DNA of 64,000 nt from Plazaster borealis. Its lineage: Eukaryota > Echinodermata > Asteroidea > Forcipulatida > Labidiasteridae. Of the stretch, positions 1 to 13,300 are shown in pieces. A program made the translations under genes and the position numbers. Below the pieces are notes generated by a model, which did not search any database, was not told where the DNA came from, and was given only the letters and a program-made list of their open reading frames with translations. The first letter of the stretch is position 1, and the number at the start of each line of letters is the position of its first letter. Where the stretch lies: NCBI GenBank assembly GCA_021014325.1, contig CM037471.1:23394818-23458817 (forward strand), written 5' to 3'.

Positions 1-1304
1 TACAAATAAATTTTCTATTTGTTTTTACATCCAGAGAATGGGATGTGATTCCAGACCATGGAAATGAAACCCAGATAATGCTGAGCTCAATTTTCTTTAG
101 TGTCTGCTAACCATCAAAACTTACTTCATAAACTATTTGTTGGGAAAGTATTCAATTCAAAGTAATACGGTTTCATTAATTTTTCACCCCAAAAACATTT
201 GAATCTGAGAAACGATTCATGTGTGAATCGTTTTTACTCAGATTTCAGAGGGTTGACTGAAAATTCAAATTTCCGTGGTGTCCGTTTGTGAATGCAGAGG
301 TCAGAGATGCAGCCGGTACCCGCGTCACCTCAGGACATTTGATGTTCTTGATGAAAATACCGCGACAGGTTTTTTTTCGCTGTTTTCTCAGTAAGTAGAC
401 ACTGTATTCAGCTCAAATTTTCACAGGTGACTTTTGTTGTATCTTTGTTTTATCTTTGTTGGCAAAATGGTTAGGGTTAGGGTTACGGTTAGAGTTTGCA
501 ACTTGGCCTATAAATCAGTATTACAGTGACAATGACCAATTTATGACCCTACCTTTTAAGCAATGTTCAAGTGAATTTATGTTTTGAAATAATTAATTGT
601 CTGATGACGGCAGATGCATTTATTCTGATCGTTGTTTCAATAGAAGTGGATCATAGAGTAAGATTGATGCTCACAAGTTGTACAACTCGTTCTGCCACTA
701 CTCCTCAACTGCCATAAGAGGCTTGAATTATCATCTAAAATCTCCTTCCTCCCTCCCCCCAAAAAAGTCTTGAGGAAACAGTCTCATCATTTAAAAATTA
801 GTTTATCAATAATTGTATACATCTCCGTTATTCCAAATTGATCTGTCAATTTCTGAGTTAAGGTTATAATTTGTGGTTTGTTTTATAAGCAGATGAGCAA
901 ACTGGTACACGGATGTATTGGAACCTGGCATTACCAAATCAAGAGATTATGACTGATAACATTAATACTGTTATTAATATAAACAAAGGTATCCACGGAG
1001 TCAAATTTATCATAATTGAGCAAATACTGCTCATCAGGAAGTCCACATTCTTCAAATCTACCCAGCCAATCACAGAGCAGCTTACAGATTTCCATCCAGG
1101 TGCATCTAGATTCCAACTGACGATTGGATGATGGGGGGGGGGGTTTCTAAGTTGTCAGGGCAGGGTACCGGCTTATCTAGCGGGAGGACTTTGGATGTCT
1201 TAATCCTTTGATAGGATTTGAAAAAAGGAGTTATCAGCAGAAGTGGTTGCTGGCAGTTGATGGCACAGGATTGTGTTAACAACATCTGCATTCTCCTCGC
1301 AGCA
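1..1304. other. Upstream region without a recognisable gene
   Basis: No coding sequence is supported here. About 155-425 is a dispersed repeat whose two ends (AAGTAATACGGTTT and CTGTTTTCTCAGTAAGTAG) recur on the opposite strand near 7140-7345. A short TTAGGG-like run is at about 472-490 and a poly-G run at about 1133-1142. I cannot place a promoter or transcription start with confidence. Confidence 0.5.
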
Positions 1305-1374
1305 ATGGGTACGCTACGCACATTATCAGCGTGTCTCTTGTTACTTTTCATCTTCGGAACTTCAAATGTCACGG
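1305..1374 (+). CDS. Exon 1: start codon and signal peptide
   Basis: The ATG at 1305 has G at -3 and G at +4, a favourable animal start context. The exon encodes about 23 residues with a short charged start (MGTLR) and a hydrophobic core (ACLLLLFIFG), then SNVTG before the first CUB cysteine, a typical cleavable signal peptide. It ends in phase 1 at a GTAAGT donor (1375-1380), which fits the phase-1 acceptor at 4824/4825. An AG preceded by TCTCCTCGC at 1301-1302 could be the acceptor of a 5' UTR intron, so the true transcription start may lie further upstream. Confidence 0.82.
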
Positions 1375-4300
1375 GTAAGTGAACAAGTTTCTGGAAAATT
1401 TCCTTGTATATTCGGTTTGCGGTAACACCATGTGTATATCTACTTTGCTGTGTAGATTTTGTTCTTTGAGAACTTGTCTTGCTATTTATTCTACTGCTGC
1501 TTATTGACTACTACCTTGGCGGAAGGTAGGAAATCGGCCAGGAATACTACTTTCACTTAGTGGATCGAGGGATCTTCTTGTTATTAACTTCACTGCTGCG
1601 GAGTGAGTTTTCTAATTGGTTTCAATGTTTCGAGTAGCCTGCTCTAGCCATCGTCGGGAGACACATGGTGTTACCGCAAGCCGAATGCCTCATCAATTTT
1701 CTTAGGAATCACGTTTTCATTTGTTCATTTATTTTTCTACTGTTAAACACCCAATTCCTGAACCACTATATCTGTGGTAATTCAAATGACGATAAAATAA
1801 GTTTAAACAAGTGGAATTGTTTTTTAGCCGAAAAAGTACCATTCAGTTAAAATTGATTGATAAATTAGTGGCATCTTAGATGGTGTCCTATCTTTTTGTG
1901 AATTCTTTTGAATGTTAGAACTTGAAGAAATGTCTATAATTGTACGTATGTTTGATAACTAAATTTCAGAAATGAATTGGGTTTTGGATTTTTTGTCATA
2001 AGAAGTTTTCTCTTAAGATGAAGGGAAAACTTCTTTCTACTACATGGAAAACCACTGTACAGCAAATGGTAAAAACAAAATTGAATTAACTCTCTTATTG
2101 GTCTGGAAACTAGTAGGACAATTTTATTGAGTACAAGGGCTGACCTACATGTACACATGATAGAGGCTTTTATAGACCTTTCTGGCTCTTTAATTTAAGA
2201 TTTTGCTGATTTTTCGGAGGGTAAAAAAATCAGAAATCAGATTAAAGTAGGAAAAATATCATGCTTGTTTTGGTCGTCATATTCTCTGTATGATAAAGTT
2301 CTTATGGGGCAGTCTAATTTTCCTTCTAAACTGACGCTGGTCTTGATCATTATAGTTGGTTCCCTTTTGATGTGTTCATAATAACCTAATGACTGCACAC
2401 AGGGAACCCATCATGGCTTAATAACAGTCTACAATGATCACTTATGTTTCTGATAAGAGTCTCCTACGCATTAACTAAATACTTAATTTTTGTTGTCGAT
2501 AAGAAAGATTGGCTGCATTGTCACACACCCAGCGTGAATTCACATAATAATTTCTCAGCAGTGATCTTTGACCAAGTTGTCTCTATAAATCTTTTAAGCT
2601 GATGTCCATTTTTAGTGATAAAATCAGCTGATAAGCAATTACTATTTAGTTAATACTTGGTGTGTAATTCCTTCATGGAATGACTTTGCATGACTATTAG
2701 ACCATGTCCAAATGTATGGCTGTGGCTTGATCGCCACGTGAACATGCGTTGAAGCCCAGGATGCCCCCATAGCAACACCCTTAGCAACAGCCACAGCCAG
2801 AGCCACAGCCGCCACTTCAGACACAGTCTAAGCTTGATGTGATAGTGATTGTCACATGATTGAGAACAGTCAGTACATTCTCTATAAATAGGTTCATAAT
2901 CTCATTTTGTTTGCTGTGAGGAAGATCTTTTTTTTTTTTTAATGAGGCTGTTTACTAGTATAGAGCAATTATTAGTCAATTTTTGTGCCATTTTTGGTAT
3001 TCAAAAATATGTTCTAACACATAAAAGCATTTTCAGGAGTAATACAATTTTGGATTTGTATTAAGTCTATGATTTATTTGCAATGTTTTGTAAGTCAGTT
3101 TTTACCGATGAAAGCAAGTGTTTAGTTAGCAAGAAATCTGCAGCATAACAGCTTGCAGAACTGCCAACTCTACCTGATTCTGCAGTAAAGTTCCCTGAAA
3201 ATAAACCAATCTCTCGATGTTCTGATGAACAAATTTGAAAATCTCCCTGATTTTTTGGAACTTTTTCCCTATATGGGTTTTAAGGCATTGCATGGTGAGG
3301 TATCAATGTATATTCAGTTTGTGGTAACACCATGTGTATTATCTACTTTGCTACGTAGATCATTACAAATAGTCTGGTCTTATTTTGCACGAAGCGCGTA
3401 CATTACACGTGCACACGCTCCACAGAGATACTGTATAAAGCATACATAGGTCAACGGTTCGTTGTTGACTTCTTGTTTCTGTGATAGTGTATACAAAATA
3501 TCATGTCAGAAACATTAGAAGGAAAACCTTTATCTTACTTTTGTATCGATGTTTATTAAAAAAACACCCGCCTTTGTAAATCTGATACAGTCATGCAAGG
3601 TATCATGACCTCTAACGCTTTTCCAATGGACCGTTAGCTGGCATGGTATGCTGAAAGTCGAATACTGCTTTAATAGAGCGCCTTTGAAGTTATAAACGAT
3701 CTGAATATAAAAAATATCACACAAGTTCCTGGTTCTTTAGATCCTCAAGAGAGTTTTAAGGTATTTATATTGTTTTTTGGTTAAACTAATACACCCACCT
3801 TTACTCCTTAAACAAAATGCATTTTGAAAGCAAATCACGGTCCGGATTCCAATGTGTGGTTTCACGTGATGGATGCGCGCACAGAATAGACAGGCTCCAA
3901 ACTGTACATGCACATTGTCAATAATACAACAAGTTTAACATACATGTCTGAATGTGAGACTCGCTGCGTACAAACTTTTTGTAATGTTTGTTTTAGAGAA
4001 CTTTTCCTGCTATTTAGTCTACTGCCGCAGATTAGATTTTGGAATTCAGGAGACTACTTAGTTCTGAAAAGAACTGTCCTGCTTATTAAAGTCTACCGGG
4101 GGGGGGGGGGGGGGGATAGGAAATTGGCAGGCGCTACTACTTTGGCTTAGTGGATGGAGGGGAATTCTCCTTATTAACTTCAATTCTGCTGATTGAATTC
4201 TTAACTGGTCTCAACAACAGCTCCATATTATGTTGAATGTAATTCTAAATATCTCCCTGATTGTTGTGCAAAATCTCCCTGGTTGCAAAATGCAAATGTG

Positions 4301-7300
4301 GGCAGCTGTTATCTTTTTAAGCTAACAACGTTCAGATTAACTTTGATTGGATTAATTTGTGCCACAATCAATAAACCCATCTAGCAGTGTGTACTCAGTG
4401 CCTTCCAACTTCAGGAAGAAATCCACTTGGGCTCGGACTTGATTCAAACCGGAGACCTTTTAATTCCCATGTAGCAGGAAACAAAAAAAGGGGATTGAAC
4501 CCAAAACCTTCCCAAAATGGTTAAGAGCAGATATTGCTTGGTGGTTAGAGACTAGCATATTTCCCATGCAGCAGAAACAAGGGGGTTCGAACCCAACACC
4601 TTTCATCTTGATTCTGAACAGATGCCTCTACCACCCAACCACGAAATGTTGCCTGGTGAGTTGAGAGTAGTCCAAATCCCAATGTAGCAGTAACAAGAAA
4701 GGGGTTCGAACCACGTTCCAACCAAGTGCATGAAGCTTTATAGCTACATAGAGAATTGCTCTAGATGTGTGATTTAGAATTAGATCAACTTCCATGTTAA
4801 CTTTTTTCTTCTTTCTGTATCCAGGATGTTCTACAACAGTTAATCTATCTGGGGCTTCAGGGAACCTGTCGTCACCAGCCTATCCCGCCCCCTACCCACA
4901 AGATTATGACTGTCAGTCCTTCGTCGTTACAGTCAGTGGTGGCAGTATAATTCGTCTGGACTTTGAAAGTTTTGATCTTGGAGACGATGATAGTCTGGAG
5001 GTAACAGATTCTGGAAAGAACGACGCCCTGGTAAGATTGCGATACCCTCCTTGTCATGTTCCCTGTATACAAAAGCAGTCATAAGGATAGATAGTCAATA
5101 TAGAACTTAGGTACCAGACTGTTTTCCCCTTTCTGCCTCAGTTAGATTTGGTTTCGGTAGAGGGCGCTGTTTGCACAGCTGCCTGTGCTTTTTCCATTGT
5201 GCTGTGGTCGTTTTTTTTTTAACTGTCTTCATGCTGCCATGCAGTCTCTCTCTTTTATGTGACGACTGTCTTAATTTCTATTAATTTCTATTAATTTGTC
5301 CTAATTTTAAACAAAAGTGTTTTTCTTTTAGGCCAAAACAAAACAAAAACATGTTTAGGCGTCCCCGCCCGCCCCCGTCTTGAAAAATAGCTTGGTCAGT
5401 TGTCTCGAAAAAAGGCAGGACGCTAAACATGTTTTTTTTTTGCCTTAGATGTTTTTTTTTCTTTCTTCTTGAACATTTTTTTAACGATTTTTAACCGCTT
5501 TTATTGTAAGCTGGTTATTTCAGCCACACCAACGTTGTTTTTAATAAACCATAATAATTCTTTTAGAAATTAAACGTATTAAATTGAAATTAACCATAAA
5601 TGTTTCTATGAATTTTTTCAAATTCACTTCACAGTTATTACAAGCTGGAGGATTGCCCAAAGATTACTACAGTGTCGGGAACACATTGCAGCTGAACTTC
5701 TCATCTGTAAACAACAACAACAACAACACTGGCTTTTTTATTTTCTACACAGAAACAAACAGAGGTAGGTTTCTTACCTTCTAAGATTTTTCACCAAATC
5801 CAATAATATTGAGCTTCCTGTAAGCACCAAAAGAAGATAAGCACAAACAAATTTTGCTTACCAGAATAAGGTTACCATCCAAAATACCATATCACACAAA
5901 CAATTTGTGACTGGTTTCCTGCATAATTTTGCGTGAAATTGTTAAAGCAACATTTTTCTGCTTAAGCAGCTCTACGAAATTGGGCCCAAATTTAATGTTG
6001 TCTAAAACACTTTAGCAAAAGGCTTCTCTGTAAGCGAAAAAGAGCTGGGTCTTTTAGCAATGAACTTAGCACAGTAATTTCGAGTGGAACTTGCACAATT
6101 ATTTGCTTACTAGTTGTCAAGACAATAGCTTTTGAAAATAGTTCAAAAATTAAAGTAAGACAACATTATAAAGACTTTCATTTGTAAAGTGAAAAGGAGC
6201 TGGAAACAGTTGGGAATCAAAACAACTTTTGGTAATGAACTTAGCAGAGTATTTTGGAGTGGAACTTGGTTTTTTTCTGTGCAATTATTTGCTTACCAGT
6301 CGTTCAAGACAATAGCTTTTGAAAATAATCCATAAGTAAAATAATCAAAAATTATAAAGACTTTCATCAAATTCTCAGTGAAAAACTGGAGTTTTTCAGG
6401 GAGCTTTGTGCATGCTCACATTGGCTTATTTAGATGGTGGGTATAAAAATAAGCAAGTGACATTATTTTTGTGATTTTGAAATGCTTTTTCCTTGAGCTG
6501 TAGTTTAGATGGAAATATTACTGTGAAGGATTGGTGCTGGTATTAAATTGATCTTTAAGTGAGATTGTAGATTGAAACTTATCATGAAAAAAGACTAATC
6601 TTCTACTTTGCCTTAATTATTATTATTATTTTTGTTCAGTGTTTCCCACAAAGGGGCCTCAGCAATCAGTCGCACTCAAATCAGGCAAACCAACCTTGCT
6701 TCGTTCCGTGGATTTTCCCTCGGCGTACAGTGACAATTCGCTCTACTTCTGGACTGTCACCTCAACCTCTGGAACCAAAATAGCAGCCGAGATTATTATC
6801 CTGGACACCGAGGAAAACTACGACTTCCTTGAGTTTGGAAATGGAAACGACGGCAGCCTGCGATTTGAGACGAGGCTTGAGAGGATATCTGGGATGATGT
6901 CCAGCATGGAGGTTCCGTTGTTGTCGGACTCCAACGAAATGTGGGTGTTGTTTGAGAGTGATTACTCAAATACTGGCCGTGGATTTTCTGTCATGCTGTA
7001 TGAAGTACCAGGTAGGTTAATAAATTCTGAACAGAAAAAACTGTTGGTGTCCTTTAAAGGTAGGGTCATAGATTGTTTTTTGTCAACGTAATGCTGATTT
7101 ACAGGCAAAATTATAAAGAAAGATACAATAAAAGTCCAATGTGAAAGTTTCAGTGGAATACAGTGTCTACTTGCTGAGAAAACAGCAACAAACTGTCACA
7201 GTAGTTTAACATGACCATTGAATCCATCCACATTTAGGCGAGGTTGCAGGGGTTACCAACCATGCAGGAATCGTTTCTCACATTCAAATGTTTCTGGGTG

Positions 7301-10300
7301 AAAAATTATCCAAACCGTATTACTTTGAAGGGAATCCTTTCTTAAAATAGTTTATATCAACAGCTGTAGTCCAAGTAATTTTTTATGGTCATTAATGTTT
7401 GGAGTATTTACCAAAGTATGAACCTACCTTTCAACAGCCGTATCCCATTCCAGAATCCTATATTGCATCCTGCGTATTGAAGGCAATTTACATATTTACG
7501 CACTGATTGTAGTGCGCTTAAATGGTTGTAAAAAGAAAAACAAAACTGTCGTTGTTTATCAGCATAGTAGTCCTTGAGACTAACTTAAAATTCAATGAAA
7601 ATTTCTGAATTTTGTGCTGTTTTAGTCAGTCATTTTAAAATGTTGGTATTGTGCGATTCATCAAAAACAGTAACAAAACACCCAAATAGGGTTATAAAAC
7701 CTCATGAAAATTGAAACAGAACATAACTTTTTGTGTGTCATTCTTTTCTTTGTTTACACCCTTTCACTGCAATGTCTAATCACACGTTTTTATTTACGAA
7801 TAAGTGTATGTAGGATTTGAAACTTTGCATGGTGGAGGTATAACTAAGAGAGGTTTGCGGTAATACCATGTGAATATCTCTTTTGAGTAGAGTTGGTTCT
7901 GAACAGTCGTTGGTTAACGACCCATAAGTGTATGTTATTCAACTCAATAATGCTCTGTTAAGCGAAGAATATCATTGAATAAATTTGAATTTCATCTTGT
8001 TCACATTAACATTTTTGACAAATGAGTATCAATTTTGTTGGTTAATGTATCTTTCTTCCATGTCTTTTTTCTAGCGGACATAGATTTGAGTTCTATGACG
8101 ACGATGCCAAGTGCAACATGTGGTACCAACTTAAACATTTCTCAATCAGGTATGGTTTTATATTTTTTTAGTTGTGGAAAATATTATTGTTATACTTCAT
8201 CTTTGTTTCATTTATCTTCAAAAGCACGTCAATGCGGCAAAGTTTTTTGTTATGACACCAGACTTGCCCTAGGCCAAATTTCATAGAGCTGCTTAAGCAC
8301 AAAAAAGTAGCTAAGCACAACAAAATTGTGCTTATCAAAATATGGTTACCAGCCAATGCCATTTCATATGTACAATCCGTGACTGGTATCCTGCTCAATC
8401 TTTGCTTAGCAGAAACTTTTTTAAGCAATATTTTCTGCTTAAGCAGCTCTATGAAATTGAGCCCAGGTGATTAAGTGACTTTTTTGTAGGTTTTATGTTT
8501 TATTTTAAACACAGAGAAGTTTTTTATCTTTTACAGTTTCAGTTATAGGTTTTAACCTTACACCGGTGTGTACAAAGCACTTGTATACTCAGTTCTTTCG
8601 CACGTCCTGTGCAAATTTAACATCTATTAACATTGTTGTGGTACTCGCTGCTATAATATAGGATTCAAACTCTAGTGGTAAGACATCTGCTCTAGATTGG
8701 CAAAGGTTTATGGGTCGAATCCCACCCGAGTAATATTCCTGTGGATTTTTTTTTCTGGAAGTACTGAGTATACAGTGTTTTACACACATCGGTGTATGGG
8801 TGAAACCAAATAATATTCTTTATGCCCAATGCAAATTTTACATCTATTAAAACAGTTCATAAATATTATGACATCACACAATCTATGATATTTTTCTTTT
8901 TGGTAATATGTTAATGGTAGTTTGCATGATGCTGTGATGTCATCTGTCACATGATCTATTTAATGCATTTTTGTTGTATTGCGTTAATCATAGATTGCTT
9001 GATGTTGTGATGTCAATGTCACATGATCTATTCAATGTTGTCGTTGCATGATGTTGTGATGTCATATGTCACATGGGTGGTTGTGTTGGCGTAGTGGTAT
9101 CTGTCCTCGCCTTCCACCTCTAGGACCCCGGTTCGAATCCTGCCGGGGGCACTATGTGGATTTGGGTTTTCAGTCCCTACCCAACTGCGTGGGTTTCACC
9201 TTGAATTTTTCTCTGGGGTTTTCCCTCCCTTATCTTAAACTGAACGTTCCTTCTTTGTCTTCTCTCCATGGGGTTCTTAGCTAGTATAGTGATGAGGTTC
9301 GCTTTTCTGAGAATCCTTGGCTTCACAACCAGAATAAATAAATGTAATGAAAATGAATTATGATCTATTGAATGCTGTTCATTGTGTAAACGCCTTCACA
9401 GATTCGGTATTGGTGTCGACACCGGGCTTCCCCTTGTCCCCATATGTCAGTGATACTTTGTGTGAATGGAGGATCACTGGTGTGGCTGGCCTGAGGATCC
9501 GATTTAATGCCCCCGTCTTTGCCTTAGAAAATGGGTATGTAGCGCACTGATTGATAAACTTCACTGTTAAAGTCACATTTCATGTTGATTGGACATTTGT
9601 TAGCTCAATGGATATTGAGTGGTATAACTGCTAAGTACAAGCACCATTGACTGTGGTCAGTAATTGGATGGGAGACCATTCCATGCAGAGCAGCTGTGTA
9701 TTGAGAGATTTGCAACATAAAGGGACCAGTTTTCTTTGGTCATGTGGTTGCTATGGACTCCATTTTTGGTCCAAATGCAGCACAACCCAATGGGCAGACT
9801 AGTCTGGCACCCTGTGTTTGCACATGCGTGTTTTTTGACACAATTAATGGCTTCTAATCGCAAGTTGTCGCAACTTTCTCAATATACGGCTCTGATTCCA
9901 CGTATTGTCATGGTTGTTGGCTTGTCTGGAACATGATATGGCCTCTTAACCACTCTGAAAAATTTCCGTGCACACCCGCAGTATTATTTTTCAAAACTTT
10001 TTGGAGCTTTTTGATTAATCGAGTATCTCAAAAATATTGTTGGCTTGTGAAACCTTGACTTGGTAAAGGAAAGACAACAAAGTTTCTCATAATTTGCACA
10101 GAGATTTGATGTTGTCGTTTGAGAAAATTGAGTAGGCACTCACCGTGATTTGCAGAACATAAGCCATAAAAGCCATGGCCGAAAATCTGCCAGTGTATGC
10201 TGGAATCTCGAACGCTCAGACTTACCTCCCAATGGGTCAAATATAATGACGAACAATGATGGCAGCCTTTCCATTCTTATTTGCCACATTTGTACAACAA

Positions 10301-13300
10301 CAGGACGAAGGTCTGGAATCAGGGGTTACACAATAACCCCTGGAAAGGGATTTTACAAGGCATGTTTTCCAGAACCTGTTCATGCTCTTTGTACGGATGA
10401 AACAAAGCGTATCACAGTAGGTGCTTGCCTGTGCATACTACAATTCACACTGGAAAGTCCAGGGCCCAATTTCATAGAGCTGCTAAGCACAAAAATTTGC
10501 TTAGCATGAAATTTCTTCCTTGATAAAAACAGGATTACCAACCAAATTTCCATGTGTTGCGTATTGCTTGTTACTGGTATTCAGCTGTTGTTTGCTTATC
10601 CTGAAAATCACATGGAAATTTGATTGGTAATCCTGTTTTTATCAAGGAAGAAATTTCATGCTGAGCAAATTTTTGTGCTTAGCAGCTCTATGAAATTGGG
10701 CCCTGGTGGATATATATAAACGTCAGCCGTCCGGCTATCAGCAAAAAATCAAGGAAACTCTTAAGTTGATCCGGGCATTAAAAAATGTCCACCATAAGTC
10801 TGTAAAAACCCCCAAAAACCTGTCATCTGACGTGAACTGGTTAAAATCAAGCCCCCATCTTTCGGATGGGACGTAAAGGTTAAAGGATGGTGTTCCTTCA
10901 CTCACTTTGTCTTTGAAAATCTTATAATTATTTTGAGGTATGAGGCTTAGATATTATTATGAATCCCGAGTCCGGAGCACTTACATTTTAAGGTGGATAT
11001 CAGTTTAATTAAACAAAACCCAATCACTTTTTTTTTTTAACACCTTGGTCGATTTGACGCTCCTCCTAAGACAGCACCCGGGACACGTGCCTAATCTTTT
11101 TTCTCCCAGCTATTCCACTGTCCAATTTAATACCAGTAAAGCCTTTCAGATTAAAAGTACGTACAAGTTTCTAATAATCACCTTTTTTTTCTTGGAATAT
11201 AGTTATGACTTTCTGGATATCGGTAACGGTGACGATCCATCCGATGCATCATCCCGTTTCTTGAGCTTGACCGGTTCTGCTGACACTCCACTCACCCTAG
11301 AGTCTGACCAGGTCTGGCTGAGATTCCGCAGTGATTCTGACATAGAGGATACAGGGTTCTATGCGGAACTCGATCAACCAGCAGGTATGTCATTGAGAAT
11401 TAAACTTCAGGCCGTAAGGACTCAATTCACCTGACGTCATCATCACAAACAAAATCTTGGTTGCGCCATTTTGGGAGTCAATGTCCCTGTGTGTTATACT
11501 GTGTAGTGTGCATTTTAGGCGACGCATGCTCCTTAACATGCTGATCAATCAAGTGAGGTTTGCGGTGACACCATGTAATAGTAATAATAATACTGAGTTC
11601 TTATATAGTGCTTTATCAAATTTATGGTCTGTACATGTTTTGCACAGAGAATTTTTCAATTTGTTCCTGAATTCTGATGATGTTCAAGCAAAACAGCATT
11701 GAATTTGAGCTTATGACTGGCGCACAAATTCCCCTTTGGAATGTACAGACCTGGGTGGCATAGGTGGCTAGTGTGTAAAGCACTCACCTCTCACCACTGT
11801 GGCCCTGGTTCGATACCCGCCAACGCCATATGTGAGTTGAGTTTCGCGTTGGTTCTCTCCTATGCCACACGGGTTTTTCTCCAGGCCCTCCGGTTTTCCT
11901 CCCTCCTGGAAAATCAAACACTTTCGATCTCTGGCTGTGCTCCATGGTCATATATGGGTCGATGTGGCTGGCTGCCTAAAGGCGCCCTCTCATGCCTGCT
12001 TCTTGAACACGTTGTAGCCGCATCCTTCTTCGCAATTCAGCTTCTCAGCTGCAAGTAAGAATAATTAGCCTCCCAAACTATTATTATTATTATTATTGTT
12101 TTTGCTGTCCGATGACGTCATGTTTTCAGCTCTGAAAAGGATCAAATAAAATGACATTTTATACAATTTTTAGCTTGAGGTTAGAGACTTGTAATGGATT
12201 TAAATGTTTGCTACTGCACTTTCCACCCCACCCCCAAACCCCTGCATCAACTCGTCACTAATGTTTCACTGAAAACAATTAGTTTGTTAACGTCACATTT
12301 TAACTTTGTTTGTCAAGTTTGTGGAGGTGTGCTGTACATAAATGAGTCCAACCCGTCAGTAACAGTATCCATTGAGAGCAGCTACGCCACTAACCTCCAT
12401 TGCCAGTGGGTTATTTATGGGAGGACTGATCGGTACATCAGCGGCAATACAACAAGCTTCTCAACAGGTAAAGAAAAAAGAGAATTCTCTGTACCCTGAA
12501 CTTCATACTTGGATTATAAGTTTGGAGTAGGGGACGGAGGTGGGTTGAAAGATCCGGTTCAAAGAAAAGCTGTGACATAAGTGATTCAATTTGTCTGTCA
12601 GCGTCCGCTCGCCACGTTGTCATTGTTATGGTCGGTCCTGATTGGACCTGTCCGGCCAATCAATGCAAACCTTGGGGATACTGTGCGTCCCTGGGAAAGC
12701 AGTTTCACGGTTACGTAACCACCATATAAGTGAGACAACAGAGGGCGCTATCCAGGAAGTGTATTGCAGTGCATGAAACATTTTATCAATGATCGAATTT
12801 ATCGGAATGATGAAGTGGACTATTATTATTATCAATTCAATCAATTCAAAAACTGTATCACGAATCTCTTCTCGTAAACTGTCTTCAAAGTTGAACAGCT
12901 ATTACAGATCTTTCTTTGTTTGGGTTCCATTTTGGTTGAGAAATTACAATTCTAGACCCTTTGTGAAACCATGACATCGGCTTATAACCTCTGGGCCCAA
13001 TTTCACAGAGCTGCTTAAGCACAAACTATATTGCTTAAACATTTTCTGCTTAGCAAAACTTATCAGGATACCAGTCACAGATTGTACATGTGACATGGTA
13101 TTTTGGCTGGTAAACCTTATTCTGCTAAGCATAATTTTGTTGTGCTAGCTAGTTTTTTGTGTTTTAAGCAGCTGTATGAAATTGGGCCCAGGTCCAGCTA
13201 AGGCTCTGTGTTCCTGGTTGAATATTGCTCCGCACCAAAAGTGTCTGTTTTCAGAATAACTGATAGAGTCTAAGTCAGAGCCAAATCCGACGCCTGGATT

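Noticed and set aside
9570..10460. Additional coding exon in the intron between exons 6 and 7
   Set aside because: Several short open frames on both strands but none with CUB, CTLD or FN3 motifs or phase-matching splice sites; exons 6 and 7 join correctly without them.
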